Shown: positions 18,164 through 27,471 of the stretch, in pieces | How positions within the stretch are numbered: the first letter of the stretch is position 1 | Layout: each line of letters begins with the position of its first letter | Source of the DNA: Gluconobacter frateurii | GTDB lineage: Bacteria > Pseudomonadota > Alphaproteobacteria > Acetobacterales > Acetobacteraceae | NCBI RefSeq assembly: GCF_002723955.1 | Contig: NZ_BEWN01000001.1 | Span: 682,001-746,000 of the forward strand | Direction of reading: 5' to 3' | Length of the DNA stretch: 64,000 nt | The notes under the pieces: generated by a model | What the model saw: the letters and a program-made list of their open reading frames with translations, nothing else | Databases searched by the model: none | What the model was told of the DNA's origin: nothing | Made by a program: the position numbers and the translations under genes

Positions 18164-20775
18164 GGGGTAGATCGTTCTCTTAAAATAGCGAGAGCAGCAA
18201 AAGGGCTATCCTGTCGGACAGTAGTAGGCCGACTGGTGCGTTGACCCGAAGCTTTAGGCCTCCTGCGGCCCGCACGGGTACGCCGATCCGAGAGGATCAT
18301 GAGTGGGGCAGGTGGCCCTGCATGAGATGGGCTGACAACAGAAGGGGGCCGGTGAGCAACTCCAAGAGCAGTCAGGATTCCCGGAAGCATGTCTGTCTTC
18401 ACGCCTAGTCGGGAGGCCAAACCAAGTGGGGCAGGATGATCCTGCTTGCGGGTCAGATGCTCCAGTTCAGTGACGCAGCGTTCTGCAATATCAAGTCTGA
18501 TTCCTGTCTGCCCGGCCTGAAGCCAGCCCGGCACGCCTGCCACAAGCTCCCATGGAAGCGAGACCCGACCTGGAGCCGGTATGGTGAGGGACTCGCCCAG
18601 GCGAAGCTGCGTCAGGAGTGTCATCAGTCCAAGAGGGCGAGGCCGCAGAAGCGCAGGGAAGAAAATGGCAAAGCGCCCGACTTCCACGCCAACCTTACGC
18701 AGGGATCGTTTGACTTGCGGCGGCAACGTCCTGTCAGGGGGGAGAAGGCTCGTGATTCCGCCATCTTCATGGAGACGATGAACGATACCTCTGAGCTCCG
18801 GCTGGTTCGTAACGGTCTGCTCTGCCTTGAAGAGAACGGCCATGTCCCGTTCGATCATTGTCCGAATATAACGCAGCAGCCTGTTTTCAACCTGAGCGCG
18901 CTGATTGGTATCGGCGAATTCCCCGGAAAACAGACGTACGGCCGGCTGAAGGAATGTCTTCCCGGCAATCAGTTTTCCAAGCGCCACGCACTCCCAAAAA
19001 AGGGTGCCTGTGTCACTATCCAGAGACAGTGCACTGTCAGGTGCATCCTGAAACAGGCGGACGCGGCGGGGAATTTCCTGAAGAAGGGCTTTCCGGCCCG
19101 CACGCATGATGATCTGGTGATCGGGGCCGCCTGTCGTATCGGCTTGCAAGGTAAAGCCCCGGATTTTTCCGATGCTGTGGCCTTCAACGATCACATCTCC
19201 ATCCGCTGTGACGGCGGAAAGAATGTTCCGATCTGTCTCTGCATCCAGGCGGCGGAGCAGGGAAGTCGCCCGCCTGTCCACGAAGCGTGCCGTCAGACGC
19301 TCGTGAAGGGCGTCTGAGAGAAGGTCCTCCACTTCGCGGGCCCGCTGCTGCCAGGTGGCGGAATGACGGCTCCATTCCGTTCTGGCGGCGACGTAGGAGC
19401 AGACACGTACACCGGTCAGTCGGTGCATCAGGGTGTCGATGTCCCCGTCAACGCGCGCGAAGCCCTTGATGTGACCTTCCATCCAGTTGGCCGGGACAGC
19501 ACCTTCTTTGAGAATATGCAGGAAAAGGCGCGCGCAGAGTCTGGTGTGACTGTCGTCCCCGAGTTTCCGGAAATCGGGGATCTGGCACACTTCCCAGAGC
19601 AGGGACGTGGCGCGACGTCCTTTTGCGACCTCCCGGATCTCTGGATCGAGGACGAGGGATTCGAGGGTTGTAACGTCTGATGCCACCCGGCCTGCGGTCA
19701 GGCCACGAAACGGCGGCGCGACTGTCAGGCTGGCAAGGAGGGCGCGCGGGTTGGTGAAATCCAGTTCGTGGTTTCGCCAGTACAGCCGCTGGATCGGATC
19801 GAAGCGATGCTGCTCCACGGCTTCGATGGTGGTAGCAGACATGGGCGGGCAGTCCGCCGTGGTGCCGAAGGTTCCGTCCTTCATGCCACGGCCAGCACGT
19901 CCGGCTATCTGCGCGATTTCCTGCGGAAACAGCGGGCGCGGGGACGTACCGTCGAACTTCGAGAGCTGGGCAAGGGCAACATGGTCCACATCCATGTTCA
20001 GCCCCATGCCGATCGCATCGGTGGCAACGAGGTAATCGACTTCCCGGTTCTGGTAGAGTTCGACCTGTGCGTTGCGGGTGCGGGGGCTCAGCTGCCCCAT
20101 GATGACGGCACATCCGCCCCGGCGGCGGCGAATAACTTCCGCCAGCGCGTAAACCTCAGCCATGGAGAACGCGACGATCGCGGAGCGGGGTGGCAGGCGT
20201 GACAGTTTGGTCGGGCCGGTGCTGACCAGGCTGGACAGGCGCGTCCGGGTGTCGATCTCGATGCCGGGAACCAGCTTCTGAAGAAGTGGGCGAATGGTTT
20301 CAGCGCCAAGGAAGAGCGTTTCTACCGTGCCGCGGGCATGCAGGAGTCGGTCTGTAAAGATGTGTCCACGGTCCGGGTCGGACGCGAGCTGGATTTCATC
20401 GACGGCGACGAACTCGGCTTTCCGGTCCAGCGGCATGGCTTCCACCGTGCAGGCGAACCAGCGGGCACCGGGAGGAACGATTTTCTCCTCCCCGGTAATA
20501 AGGGCGACGGATCGCTCTCCCTTGGCTTTCACCAGCCGCTCATAGTTCTCCCGTGCCAGCAGCCGCAGCGGAAAGCCGATGATGCCGGAGGAATGAGCCA
20601 TCATGCGCGTGAGGGCATAATGCGTCTTGCCGGTATTGGTTGGACCCAGCGCCGCACGGACGCTTGCCGGCATGATATGATGAGCGGGATGGTTACCGCG
20701 GTGTGCACCCTTCATGTCTGAATGGTCGGGTGCCTGCGGAACAAAAGCAAGCGTTCGGGCCTCAAGGTTCGACAC
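18160..20775 (-). CDS. SUV3-like superfamily 2 helicase
   Basis: Putative RNA/DNA helicase related to mitochondrial SUV3, widespread in Alphaproteobacteria. In 871 residues: Walker A GPTNTGKT at 44-51, TGEEK (about 93), Walker B VAVDEIQ (about 123-129), and motifs V-VI ATDAIGMGLNMDVD and QIAGRAGRGMKDG in the second RecA domain, followed by a long all-alpha C-terminal region and a basic tail. The start is uncertain: this GTG leaves 18 bases to the divergent aminopeptidase, while ATG at 20715 would remove 20 unconserved residues; neither has a clear SD. First gene of a helicase, S4 protein, ferredoxin cluster. Role in RNA turnover is inferred from SUV3. Confidence 0.88.
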   Translation of the reverse strand: MSNLEARTLAFVPQAPDHSDMKGAHRGNHPAHHIMPASVRAALGPTNTGKTHYALTRMMAHSSGIIGFPLRLLARENYERLVKAKGERSVALITGEEKIVPPGARWFACTVEAMPLDRKAEFVAVDEIQLASDPDRGHIFTDRLLHARGTVETLFLGAETIRPLLQKLVPGIEIDTRTRLSSLVSTGPTKLSRLPPRSAIVAFSMAEVYALAEVIRRRRGGCAVIMGQLSPRTRNAQVELYQNREVDYLVATDAIGMGLNMDVDHVALAQLSKFDGTSPRPLFPQEIAQIAGRAGRGMKDGTFGTTADCPPMSATTIEAVEQHRFDPIQRLYWRNHELDFTNPRALLASLTVAPPFRGLTAGRVASDVTTLESLVLDPEIREVAKGRRATSLLWEVCQIPDFRKLGDDSHTRLCARLFLHILKEGAVPANWMEGHIKGFARVDGDIDTLMHRLTGVRVCSYVAARTEWSRHSATWQQRAREVEDLLSDALHERLTARFVDRRATSLLRRLDAETDRNILSAVTADGDVIVEGHSIGKIRGFTLQADTTGGPDHQIIMRAGRKALLQEIPRRVRLFQDAPDSALSLDSDTGTLFWECVALGKLIAGKTFLQPAVRLFSGEFADTNQRAQVENRLLRYIRTMIERDMAVLFKAEQTVTNQPELRGIVHRLHEDGGITSLLPPDRTLPPQVKRSLRKVGVEVGRFAIFFPALLRPRPLGLMTLLTQLRLGESLTIPAPGRVSLPWELVAGVPGWLQAGQTGIRLDIAERCVTELEHLTRKQDHPAPLGLASRLGVKTDMLPGILTALGVAHRPPSVVSPSHAGPPAPLMILSDRRTRAGRRRPKASGQRTSRPTTVRQDSPFAALAILRERSTP

Positions 20776-20793
20776 TTTTCAGGAAAGAGGTTC

Positions 20794-22185
20794 ATGAGTT
20801 TTCATATTCAACTCCCTTTCGTGTCCGTTTCTGATGCTCCGGCACCCCGCACAGTCCATCTGGTGCGCTCTCAGGATACGGAAACGGTTGATCGTCTGCT
20901 GGGAGAGCATGGCGCTTTTCTGAAGGCGCAAGGCTTTGCGTCCCGTGACGGTTCGTTCACGCTGCTGCCGGGTGAGAACGGAGCGGGTGCGGCTCTACTC
21001 TGTGTGGATGAGGGCCGACTGAATGATCCGACCGCTTTCGGTCGGCTGGGAACAGTTCTTCCTGCCGGTGACTGGCTTGCTGTCCTGCATGGGGTTGAAG
21101 ACGGCGTGCAGGAGACCGCGCTCCTAGGGTTCGCAATGGGGGCGTATCGCTATCGTGTGGGGCAGGAGCAGGACGCTGCGACCCGCATGGTGGTTCCTGA
21201 TACCGTTGCGACAGCAAGTGCCATTGCGAAGGCCAACTGGTTTGGTCGTGACCTCATCAACACGCCAGCCAATCTTCTCGGTCCGAGGGATCTCGCACAG
21301 TCTGCTTATCGGGCTCTGGAGGGGAGGGGCGCTGAGGTTCGGATTGTTGAAGGGGATGATCTGAAAGCGGCTTACCCTTGTCTGGCTGAGGTTGGTGAAG
21401 GGTCTGAGCGTAAGCCTGCTGTTGTCGTGGCCCGCTGGAAGGCGCGTGAGGGTGCGCCGCGTCTGTCGCTGGTCGGGAAGGGGGTCTGCTTTGATACGGG
21501 CGGGTATGACCTGAAGCCTGCGGCCGGAATGCTGCGCATGAAAAAGGATATGGGCGGCGCGGCCCTGATGCTTGCTGTCATGTGCGCGGCGATTGACCTG
21601 AAGCTCGATATTGATCTGGAGCTTCGCCTGGGTTGTGTCGAGAACAGTGTGTCCGGACATGCCATGCGCCCGGGGGATGTTTTGAAGACACGCAGCGGCA
21701 AGTTCGTGGAGATCGGGAACACGGATGCGGAAGGGCGTCTGGTGTTGTGTGATCTGATAACGGAAGCCGCTGAAAGCGCTCCGGATTACATTGTGGATGC
21801 TGCAACCCTGACCGGCGCTGCACGCGTAGCTCTCGGTCCCGACCTTCCGGCGGTGTTCAGTAACAGTGATGAATTCGCTCAATTACTGCTCGAATCGGGT
21901 CTGGATACTGCGGATGCTTTGTGGAGATTGCCACTCTGGCATGGCTACGACGCATGGCTGGATAGTAAAATAGCGGATCTCGGAAATATAACGTCAAAAC
22001 CAATGGCAGGAGCGATTACGGCCGCTCTGTACCTTCAACGGTTCGTTCCGAACGGACAAAAGTGGCTACATATAGACACTTACGCTTGGAATGACGCGAA
22101 TTCCCCAGGTCGTCCGGAAGGGGGAGAGACCCTCGCGCTTCGTGCGCTTCTTAAAATGATTGCAAGCCTGAACAGGTCTTCGTGA
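20794..22185 (+). CDS. Leucyl aminopeptidase, M17 family
   Basis: Dizinc cytosolic aminopeptidase removing N-terminal residues from peptides. 463 residues from this ATG, which has a strong SD (AGGAAAGAGG). The C-terminal catalytic domain has the metal and active-site marks VGKGVCFDTGGYDLKP (about 224-239), the block CVENSVSGHAMRPGDV, and NTDAEGRLVL (about 308-317), the M17 signature. The N-terminal domain (to about 160) is variable. The length is slightly below PepA of E. coli, so it may belong to the PepB-like or alphaproteobacterial branch. It is divergent from the SUV3-like helicase, so its promoter must lie within that gene's 5' end. Confidence 0.93.
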   Translation: MSFHIQLPFVSVSDAPAPRTVHLVRSQDTETVDRLLGEHGAFLKAQGFASRDGSFTLLPGENGAGAALLCVDEGRLNDPTAFGRLGTVLPAGDWLAVLHGVEDGVQETALLGFAMGAYRYRVGQEQDAATRMVVPDTVATASAIAKANWFGRDLINTPANLLGPRDLAQSAYRALEGRGAEVRIVEGDDLKAAYPCLAEVGEGSERKPAVVVARWKAREGAPRLSLVGKGVCFDTGGYDLKPAAGMLRMKKDMGGAALMLAVMCAAIDLKLDIDLELRLGCVENSVSGHAMRPGDVLKTRSGKFVEIGNTDAEGRLVLCDLITEAAESAPDYIVDAATLTGAARVALGPDLPAVFSNSDEFAQLLLESGLDTADALWRLPLWHGYDAWLDSKIADLGNITSKPMAGAITAALYLQRFVPNGQKWLHIDTYAWNDANSPGRPEGGETLALRALLKMIASLNRSS

Positions 22186-22495
22186 AGTGAACAACCAGAG
22201 TGCGGGACGATCCTTAACGAACCGTAATATGATTGTCTTAAAACTATGGGGTGTAAATCTGCGTCTGATAGGGCATACGGCCTTCCATGTTCGAAAGCTG
22301 CTATCCGCAGCATAAATCGTTTTGAAACCCGCATACTTGCGGATGCGTTTCAAAACACCAGATGTAGAAGACCAAGGCTTAGACCCATGCGGGGCTGAGC
22401 GGCACACATAACCCCGTCGGGTCTGCATGGCTCGACTGTTCTTTTCCCTGTTACCCGATCAGGCAACAGGGAAGGCAGACCGTAAGGAGAGAGAA
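22186..22495 (+). ncRNA. Structured leader or small-RNA candidate before the MarR gene
   Basis: 310 bases without a protein gene. Three strong stem-loops follow one another: GTTTTGAAAC/GTTTCAAAAC (22319-22328, 22347-22356, with inner CCGCA/TGCGG); AGACCC plus GGGG against CCCC plus GGGTCT (22381-22424); and the perfect TTCCCTGTT/AACAGGGAA (22444-22473), which ends 10 bases before the SD of the MarR gene. The upstream part is AT-rich enough to hold a promoter. I recognise no known riboswitch class. Confidence 0.4.
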
Positions 22496-22894
22496 ATGCC
22501 TCAGGCTAACAACGACCAGATGCTTCACCTTCTGTGCGACACCGTCGTTTCCATGGTGCGCCGTGACGGTCCAGACCTGTCTGCCCGCCAGCTTGCCGTG
22601 TTCCTGACCTGCTACCTGCGTGACGGTGCTCACACCGTTCGTGGTCTGGCGTCAGAGCTGAAGGTTTCCAAGCCTGCCATCACACGCGCCCTGGACCGTC
22701 TGGGCGAACTCGATCTGGCTCGCCGCAAGGTCGATCCGCTGGACCGTCGCTCCGTGCTGGTTCAGCGCACGCTGAAGGGGTCGTCCTTCCTGCGTGAAAT
22801 GCGCGCTGTTATGGCTGAAGCTTCCGGCACGCGCCCTGCACGTGCAGAACGCGCTTCTGCTTCTGTCGAGCGTATCACGCGTCGCGCTGGTTAA
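22496..22894 (+). CDS. MarR family winged-helix regulator
   Basis: Small DNA-binding protein of 132 residues. The winged helix-turn-helix spans about residues 20-105 (SARQLAVFLTCYL, then HTVRGLASELKVSKPAITRALDRLGELDLARRK with the wing DPLDRRSVLV), followed by an Ala/Arg-rich tail. It lacks the long dimerisation helices of classic MarR. Start 22496 is chosen for its SD (AAGGAGAGAG); an in-frame ATG at 22427 would translate the leader hairpin. The gene sits alone and ends 1 base before the convergent glycosyltransferase gene. Target genes are unknown. The structured leader suggests post-transcriptional control. Confidence 0.85.
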   Translation: MPQANNDQMLHLLCDTVVSMVRRDGPDLSARQLAVFLTCYLRDGAHTVRGLASELKVSKPAITRALDRLGELDLARRKVDPLDRRSVLVQRTLKGSSFLREMRAVMAEASGTRPARAERASASVERITRRAG

Positions 22895-22895
22895 G

Positions 22896-23861
22896 TTACC
22901 AGCGATCCTGCACGCGGGCTTTGGCTCGCGTGCAGATATATCCTGTCCAGCAAAGCTGAGGCAGAAGAACAAGCAGCCCGGTTTCCCACGGTTGTTTTGC
23001 ATGGCACGCTACTGCCCCCCAGACTACAAAACCCCAGTAAAAGACTGTCACCAGCGGCATCGGCATCCCGGAACGGATTGCCAGTTGATAAAGATGTCCG
23101 CGATGAGCCTGTGCCAAATGGTCTCCGGCGCGCGCGCGCCGAGCCAAGGTGAACAGAACGTCCCACACCACGCCTGACAGAAGTGCCAACGTGAGCATGG
23201 CTGAATAACGATGCGGCTGCATGGCACCCCATGCGACAATCAGGGCTCCCGACTGACTGCCCACATCTCCCATGAAAATGCGGGCTTTTGGAAAATTCCA
23301 AGGCAGAAACGCGAGCAGGCAGACGGCAAACAGGACAAACAAACAGGGCTGGATTCCGGCTGCAGCCAGAAGCAGGGACGTCAGCGCCATGGTTCCAGCG
23401 GCCAATCCGTTAATGCCGTCGATGAAGTTCAGGGCATTGGTTATGAAAACTGCTCCCAGAATAAACAGGACGCTCAGGGGGACGGCGGCGCCGTTGCCGA
23501 AAGCCACCAGAGCGGCTGCCCCAAACTGTGCAGCCAGTTTGTAACGGGCCGGGAAAGAATAGAGGTCATCCAGCCAGGAAACGACGGCCAGCAGGATGAC
23601 ACCGCTGATCAGCCCGAGAACCGGGCCTGTCAAAACTGGCTGATGGCTTAGGTAGAGCGTGGGTCCCAGGCACAATAGAAACGCCCCGATAATCCCGATG
23701 CCACCCCCTTTTGGAATCGGTCGGGTATGTGAGCTTCGATGAACGGGATGGTCCATCACGCCGGCACGGATCATGAGTGCGATAAGCACCATGCAGAGAA
23801 GTGCCGCCAGCAGATCGGGCAGCACGAAGCCGGAAAGAAGAGATTGTAAAGAAAAGGGCAT
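22896..23861 (-). CDS. WecA/MraY-like glycosyl-phosphate transferase
   Basis: Polytopic membrane enzyme of the polyprenyl-phosphate sugar-phosphate transferase family, probably starting a lipid-linked surface glycan on undecaprenyl phosphate. 321 residues with nine to eleven hydrophobic segments. Family marks: HRSSHTRPIPKGGG near 40-53, the catalytic WLDDLYSFP (about 92-100), NALNFIDGINGLA (about 137-149), and KARIFMGDVGSQ. The HIHH-type loop of WecA is not obvious, so the sugar substrate is uncertain. It is divergent by 21 bases from the CapD/PglF-like dehydratase, which suggests one shared pathway. It could alternatively initiate an exopolysaccharide. Confidence 0.88.
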   Translation of the reverse strand: MPFSLQSLLSGFVLPDLLAALLCMVLIALMIRAGVMDHPVHRSSHTRPIPKGGGIGIIGAFLLCLGPTLYLSHQPVLTGPVLGLISGVILLAVVSWLDDLYSFPARYKLAAQFGAAALVAFGNGAAVPLSVLFILGAVFITNALNFIDGINGLAAGTMALTSLLLAAAGIQPCLFVLFAVCLLAFLPWNFPKARIFMGDVGSQSGALIVAWGAMQPHRYSAMLTLALLSGVVWDVLFTLARRARAGDHLAQAHRGHLYQLAIRSGMPMPLVTVFYWGFVVWGAVACHAKQPWETGLLVLLPQLCWTGYICTRAKARVQDRW

Positions 23862-23882
23862 GGACCGACTTTATGGGAACAG

Positions 23883-25910
23883 GTGTTTTGGCGCTATAAG
23901 GGAGGCGTGACAGTCACACCACCTTCCGGCCTCCATTTACCGGCCCAGTCTTCTTCCGTCAGCCGCACCGGTCGTACCACCGTGCAGGCGAGGCGCATTG
24001 CTCTCAATGTTGTGCTGGACGGAGTCGTTTCCGCTCTGGCTGCTCCTGTGGCCCGTTGGCTGGCAGATCCACATGGTGGATGGCTGCATCCTCTGTGGTT
24101 CCTTGCAGGCGGTGGCATTACGCTGCTGGTCAGCGGATTGCCGTTTCGTATGGCCCAGCAATACTGGCGGTTTTCCGGGCTGGCGGACCTTTTTAATATT
24201 GCCTGTGCCTCTGCGCTGAGCGCGATTTTGTTCTCAACGTTACTGCATCTGGCGGGCTATCCGCTTCCCAGTTCAACGTTCCCATTCATTCATGCGCTGG
24301 TCTTGCTGACATTCCTCGGGTCCATCCGCATGATCTGGCGGTTGAGCGCCCGTCGCCGTTTGATGGTGGCTGGTCGGGAGCGCGTTCTCCTGCTCGGCGC
24401 GGACCATGAGGCGGATCTTTTTATTCGTGCGATGGAACGTGACCAGGAGGCAGGCAGACGGGTGGTCGGGCTGTTGACGGGAGGTAGTCAGCAGGCGGGG
24501 CGGCGTATTCACGGTTGTCCTATTCTGGGAACCATCGATGAGACGCCGGAACTCCTGAATCAGATGGCTGCAGCGGGTCGGTTGCCCGATACACTGGTCA
24601 TCACAACGTCAGAATTGCGCGGTGCCCCACTCTCGCGAGTGCTTGAGGTCGCGCGTCTGCATCACCTTGATGTCCAGAGAACACCGTCCCTGACCGATCT
24701 GAAGCCTGCGGAAAGTGTTGAGCTTCGTCCTGTAGCGATTGAAGATCTGCTGAATCGCCCTCAGGTTGCGTTGAATTCGCAGGGTATGAGCCGGCTGATC
24801 GCAGGGCAGGTTGTTGCGGTGACGGGAGCGGGAGGCAGTATCGGGTCGGAACTGGCTCGTCAGATCGCCTCTTTCTCTCCTCAGGCCATTCTGCTGATCG
24901 AGAATAATGAATACGCTCTGTGGCAGATCAATCTCGATTTGTCAGAGCGTTATCCCGATGTACTCCGCCATCAGATTGTTGCGGATGTTCGGGATCGACG
25001 CCGGATTGCTGAAGTTTTCAATCAGTATCGGCCAGCGCTCGTCTTCCATGCTGCAGCGCTGAAGCATGTGCCTATCGTCGAATCCAATCCGATCGAAGGC
25101 GTCCTGACCAACGTGATCGGGACGCGCATCGTGCTTGATGAGGCAGAACGGTCCGGTGCTCAGGCCATGGTCATGATTTCAACCGATAAGGCGGTCAATC
25201 CGTCCAGCCTGATGGGGGCAAGCAAGCGGTGTGCCGAGGTCTACGGGCAGGCGCTTGATATGCGCGCCCGGGCAGGAAAAGGTGGCCTGCGCTGTGTGAC
25301 CGTGCGGTTCGGAAACGTTCTGGGGTCCACTGGGTCTGTTGTGCCCCTGTTTCGCAGGCAGCTTGAACAAGGTGGCCCACTGACGGTCACTCATCCGGAT
25401 ATGACCCGATATTTCATGACCATTCCTGAAGCCGTTGGCCTTGTTCTGCAGGCGGCAGTCCGTGGGACCCAGGAAGCGTCAGGCGAGGACACCACGGACC
25501 AGAAGCTCCGTCAGGGTGGCATTTTCGTGCTCGATATGGGGGACCCGGTTCGTATCATGGATCTGGCCTGTCAGATGATCCGTCTGGCGGGTCTGAGACC
25601 CGAGACAGATGTGGAGATCCGGATTACAGGCCTTCGCCCGGGGGAAAAACTGTTTGAAGAGCTGTTTCACGGCCGCGAAGCACCCGTTCCTACGGATGCG
25701 CCTGGCCTGCGCATGGCCTCGCCTCGCACGGTCGATTTCGATGTGGCAGCGGAAGCCATGGATGAGCTTGAAGCAGCCTGCCTGCGTGAAGATCTTCCTG
25801 CCATTATGGCCATTTTTCAACGGCTTGTTCCTGAATTTAATCATAACCGAGACGGCAAGACACCGTCTCAATCAGACCATTCCCAGCCCGACGTGGAGAC
25901 GATTGCATGA
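23883..25910 (+). CDS. CapD/PglF-like nucleotide-sugar 4,6-dehydratase
   Basis: Membrane-anchored NAD-dependent enzyme, probably UDP-GlcNAc 4,6-dehydratase, making a 4-keto-6-deoxy sugar. 675 residues: four hydrophobic N-terminal segments (to about 150), a CoA-binding-like Rossmann domain (about 150-290), then the catalytic extended SDR domain with VTGAGGSIGSE near 312-322 and STDKAVNPSSLMGASKR near 433-449, where Met-Lys replaces the usual Tyr-Lys, as in PglF/FlaA1 relatives. The start is a GTG; a second GTG at 23907 is possible. Its stop overlaps the aminotransferase start by 4 bases (ATGA), and dehydratase plus PLP aminotransferase is the standard pair for amino-deoxy sugars. Confidence 0.92.
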   Translation: MFWRYKGGVTVTPPSGLHLPAQSSSVSRTGRTTVQARRIALNVVLDGVVSALAAPVARWLADPHGGWLHPLWFLAGGGITLLVSGLPFRMAQQYWRFSGLADLFNIACASALSAILFSTLLHLAGYPLPSSTFPFIHALVLLTFLGSIRMIWRLSARRRLMVAGRERVLLLGADHEADLFIRAMERDQEAGRRVVGLLTGGSQQAGRRIHGCPILGTIDETPELLNQMAAAGRLPDTLVITTSELRGAPLSRVLEVARLHHLDVQRTPSLTDLKPAESVELRPVAIEDLLNRPQVALNSQGMSRLIAGQVVAVTGAGGSIGSELARQIASFSPQAILLIENNEYALWQINLDLSERYPDVLRHQIVADVRDRRRIAEVFNQYRPALVFHAAALKHVPIVESNPIEGVLTNVIGTRIVLDEAERSGAQAMVMISTDKAVNPSSLMGASKRCAEVYGQALDMRARAGKGGLRCVTVRFGNVLGSTGSVVPLFRRQLEQGGPLTVTHPDMTRYFMTIPEAVGLVLQAAVRGTQEASGEDTTDQKLRQGGIFVLDMGDPVRIMDLACQMIRLAGLRPETDVEIRITGLRPGEKLFEELFHGREAPVPTDAPGLRMASPRTVDFDVAAEAMDELEAACLREDLPAIMAIFQRLVPEFNHNRDGKTPSQSDHSQPDVETIA

Positions 25911-27049
25911 CTGATCCCATTGCCTTTCTGGATCTTCCGAAACAGCAGGCCCGTCTCAAGGATGCGATCGAGCGTCGGGTAAAGACGGTTTTCGAACATT
26001 GCCGCTTCGTTATGGGGCCAGAAGTCGAGGAACTGGAGCGGCGCCTCGCCGAGTTCGGTGGCGCAAAGTACGCAATTGGCGTTTCGTCCGGTACAGATGC
26101 GCTTCTGATGGTGCTGATGGGTGAGGAAGTCGGGCCGGGGGACGCGGTCTTCCTCCCTGCTTTCACCTATACGGCGACGGCGGAAGTTGTGCTTCTTCTT
26201 GGCGCAACGCCTGTTTTTGTGGATGTGGAGCCGGATACGTTCCAGATCAGCATGAGTTCTCTGGCTGATCGTCTAGCGGCTATCCGGGCTGCTGGTGAAC
26301 TGGAGCCACGAGCTGTCATCGGCGTTGATCTGTTTGGTCAGCCTGCACCTTGGGATGAACTGAAGACTTTCGCTGCGCAAGAAGAGCTGACGCTAATTGC
26401 AGACTGTGCCCAGTCTTTCGGAGCCTCTTATCATGGGCGTCGCCTCGGTCATGAAGCCCGAGCAACGACGCTTTCGTTCTTTCCGTCCAAGCCGCTGGGC
26501 GGATACGGGGACGGCGGCGCGATCCTGACGGATGATGCAGAACTGGCTGCGCTCTATCGGTCACTCCGGACCCATGGCGAGGGAAAGACCCGCTATGAAG
26601 TCGAGCGGATTGGAATCAACGGTCGTCTCGATACTATTCAGGCTGCTGTCTTGATCGCCAAGCTGGAAGCCTTTGAGGATGAGCTGAAACGTCGGGACAT
26701 CATTGCGCGTGAGTATGACGCCGCCATGCCAGCAGGTATTCAGGCTCCAGTTCGCGTTGCGGATAGCGAGAGTGCTTGGGCAATTTACACAGTCCTGCTT
26801 CCAGACGCTGCCGCACGGGATTCGCTTCAGGCACATTTGAAAGAGGCTGGCGTTCCTACGGCGATCTATTACCCCAAGCCACTGCATCATCAGCCTGCCT
26901 ATAGCGAACATCATGATGGTGTGTCGCTGCCGGTTTCCGAGAGCCTCGGTGCACGGGTATTAGCGCTCCCTATTCATCCGGAGCTGACAGGTGATGAAGT
27001 CAGCCGCATTACTGATGCCCTGAAAAGTTGGGCAGGAGAGAACGCATGA
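25907..27049 (+). CDS. DegT/DnrJ/EryC1 family aminotransferase
   Basis: PLP enzyme that transfers an amino group to a keto nucleotide sugar, most likely the product of the preceding dehydratase. 380 residues: N-terminal FLDLPKQQARLKDAIE, substrate-side GVSSGTDALL (about 60), the PLP pocket ADCAQSFGA, the lysine in SFFPSKPLGGYGDGGAI (about residue 195), and the late TAIYYPKPLHHQPAY. This resembles WbpE/PglE-type enzymes that use Glu as donor. Its stop overlaps the next start by 4 bases, extending the operon to the small membrane protein. The exact sugar is not resolved from sequence. Confidence 0.92.
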   Translation: MTDPIAFLDLPKQQARLKDAIERRVKTVFEHCRFVMGPEVEELERRLAEFGGAKYAIGVSSGTDALLMVLMGEEVGPGDAVFLPAFTYTATAEVVLLLGATPVFVDVEPDTFQISMSSLADRLAAIRAAGELEPRAVIGVDLFGQPAPWDELKTFAAQEELTLIADCAQSFGASYHGRRLGHEARATTLSFFPSKPLGGYGDGGAILTDDAELAALYRSLRTHGEGKTRYEVERIGINGRLDTIQAAVLIAKLEAFEDELKRRDIIAREYDAAMPAGIQAPVRVADSESAWAIYTVLLPDAAARDSLQAHLKEAGVPTAIYYPKPLHHQPAYSEHHDGVSLPVSESLGARVLALPIHPELTGDEVSRITDALKSWAGENA

Positions 27050-27471
27050 GGCGCGAACAGAAGCTGCTCCTGGCTTTTTGTGCACTGGTTTTTATTCCCG
27101 TGGGCATCGTCTGGTTTGTCGCATGGCCACTGATCCACGCCTGGAAATTTCCGCCCGTTACGGAAGGAAAAATCGTGGCCCCCGTCAGTCGCGATCTGAC
27201 ATCTGGGGAAGTTAATGACGTTAATCTCTGGCTTCAGTCCCATACGACGGGATGGGGACCGAGTGGCGAGCAGCCTCCGACGAAGGGACAGGTCATCCTT
27301 CGTCTGAGCAACGCAGAAAACCACCCCGTCATCGTTTCCATCTGGAAGCACAAACACGAAGCGGACATCGTGGGTGTTCAGCTTGAGGATGACGGCCCTT
27401 ACCGCATGAACGCCTTTGAAGATGCGTCCCTTACGGCGTTGCAGCCCGCAGAGCTGCAGCCTCACGGATAA
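27046..27471 (+). CDS. Small signal-anchored protein of unknown function
   Basis: Unrecognised protein of 141 residues. It begins with a basic head and one hydrophobic helix (LLLAFCALVFIPVGIVWFVAWPL, split here for reading), so it is probably anchored in the inner membrane with the rest in the periplasm. The remainder is mixed alpha/beta, with a regular GQVILRLSNAENHPVIVSI segment suggesting a small beta-rich domain. The start overlaps the aminotransferase stop (ATGA) and defines the third gene of the sugar operon; the in-frame ATG at 27028 lies within the aminotransferase. The 3' end overlaps the convergent MerR gene by 41 bases. Confidence 0.7.
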   Translation: MRREQKLLLAFCALVFIPVGIVWFVAWPLIHAWKFPPVTEGKIVAPVSRDLTSGEVNDVNLWLQSHTTGWGPSGEQPPTKGQVILRLSNAENHPVIVSIWKHKHEADIVGVQLEDDGPYRMNAFEDASLTALQPAELQPHG

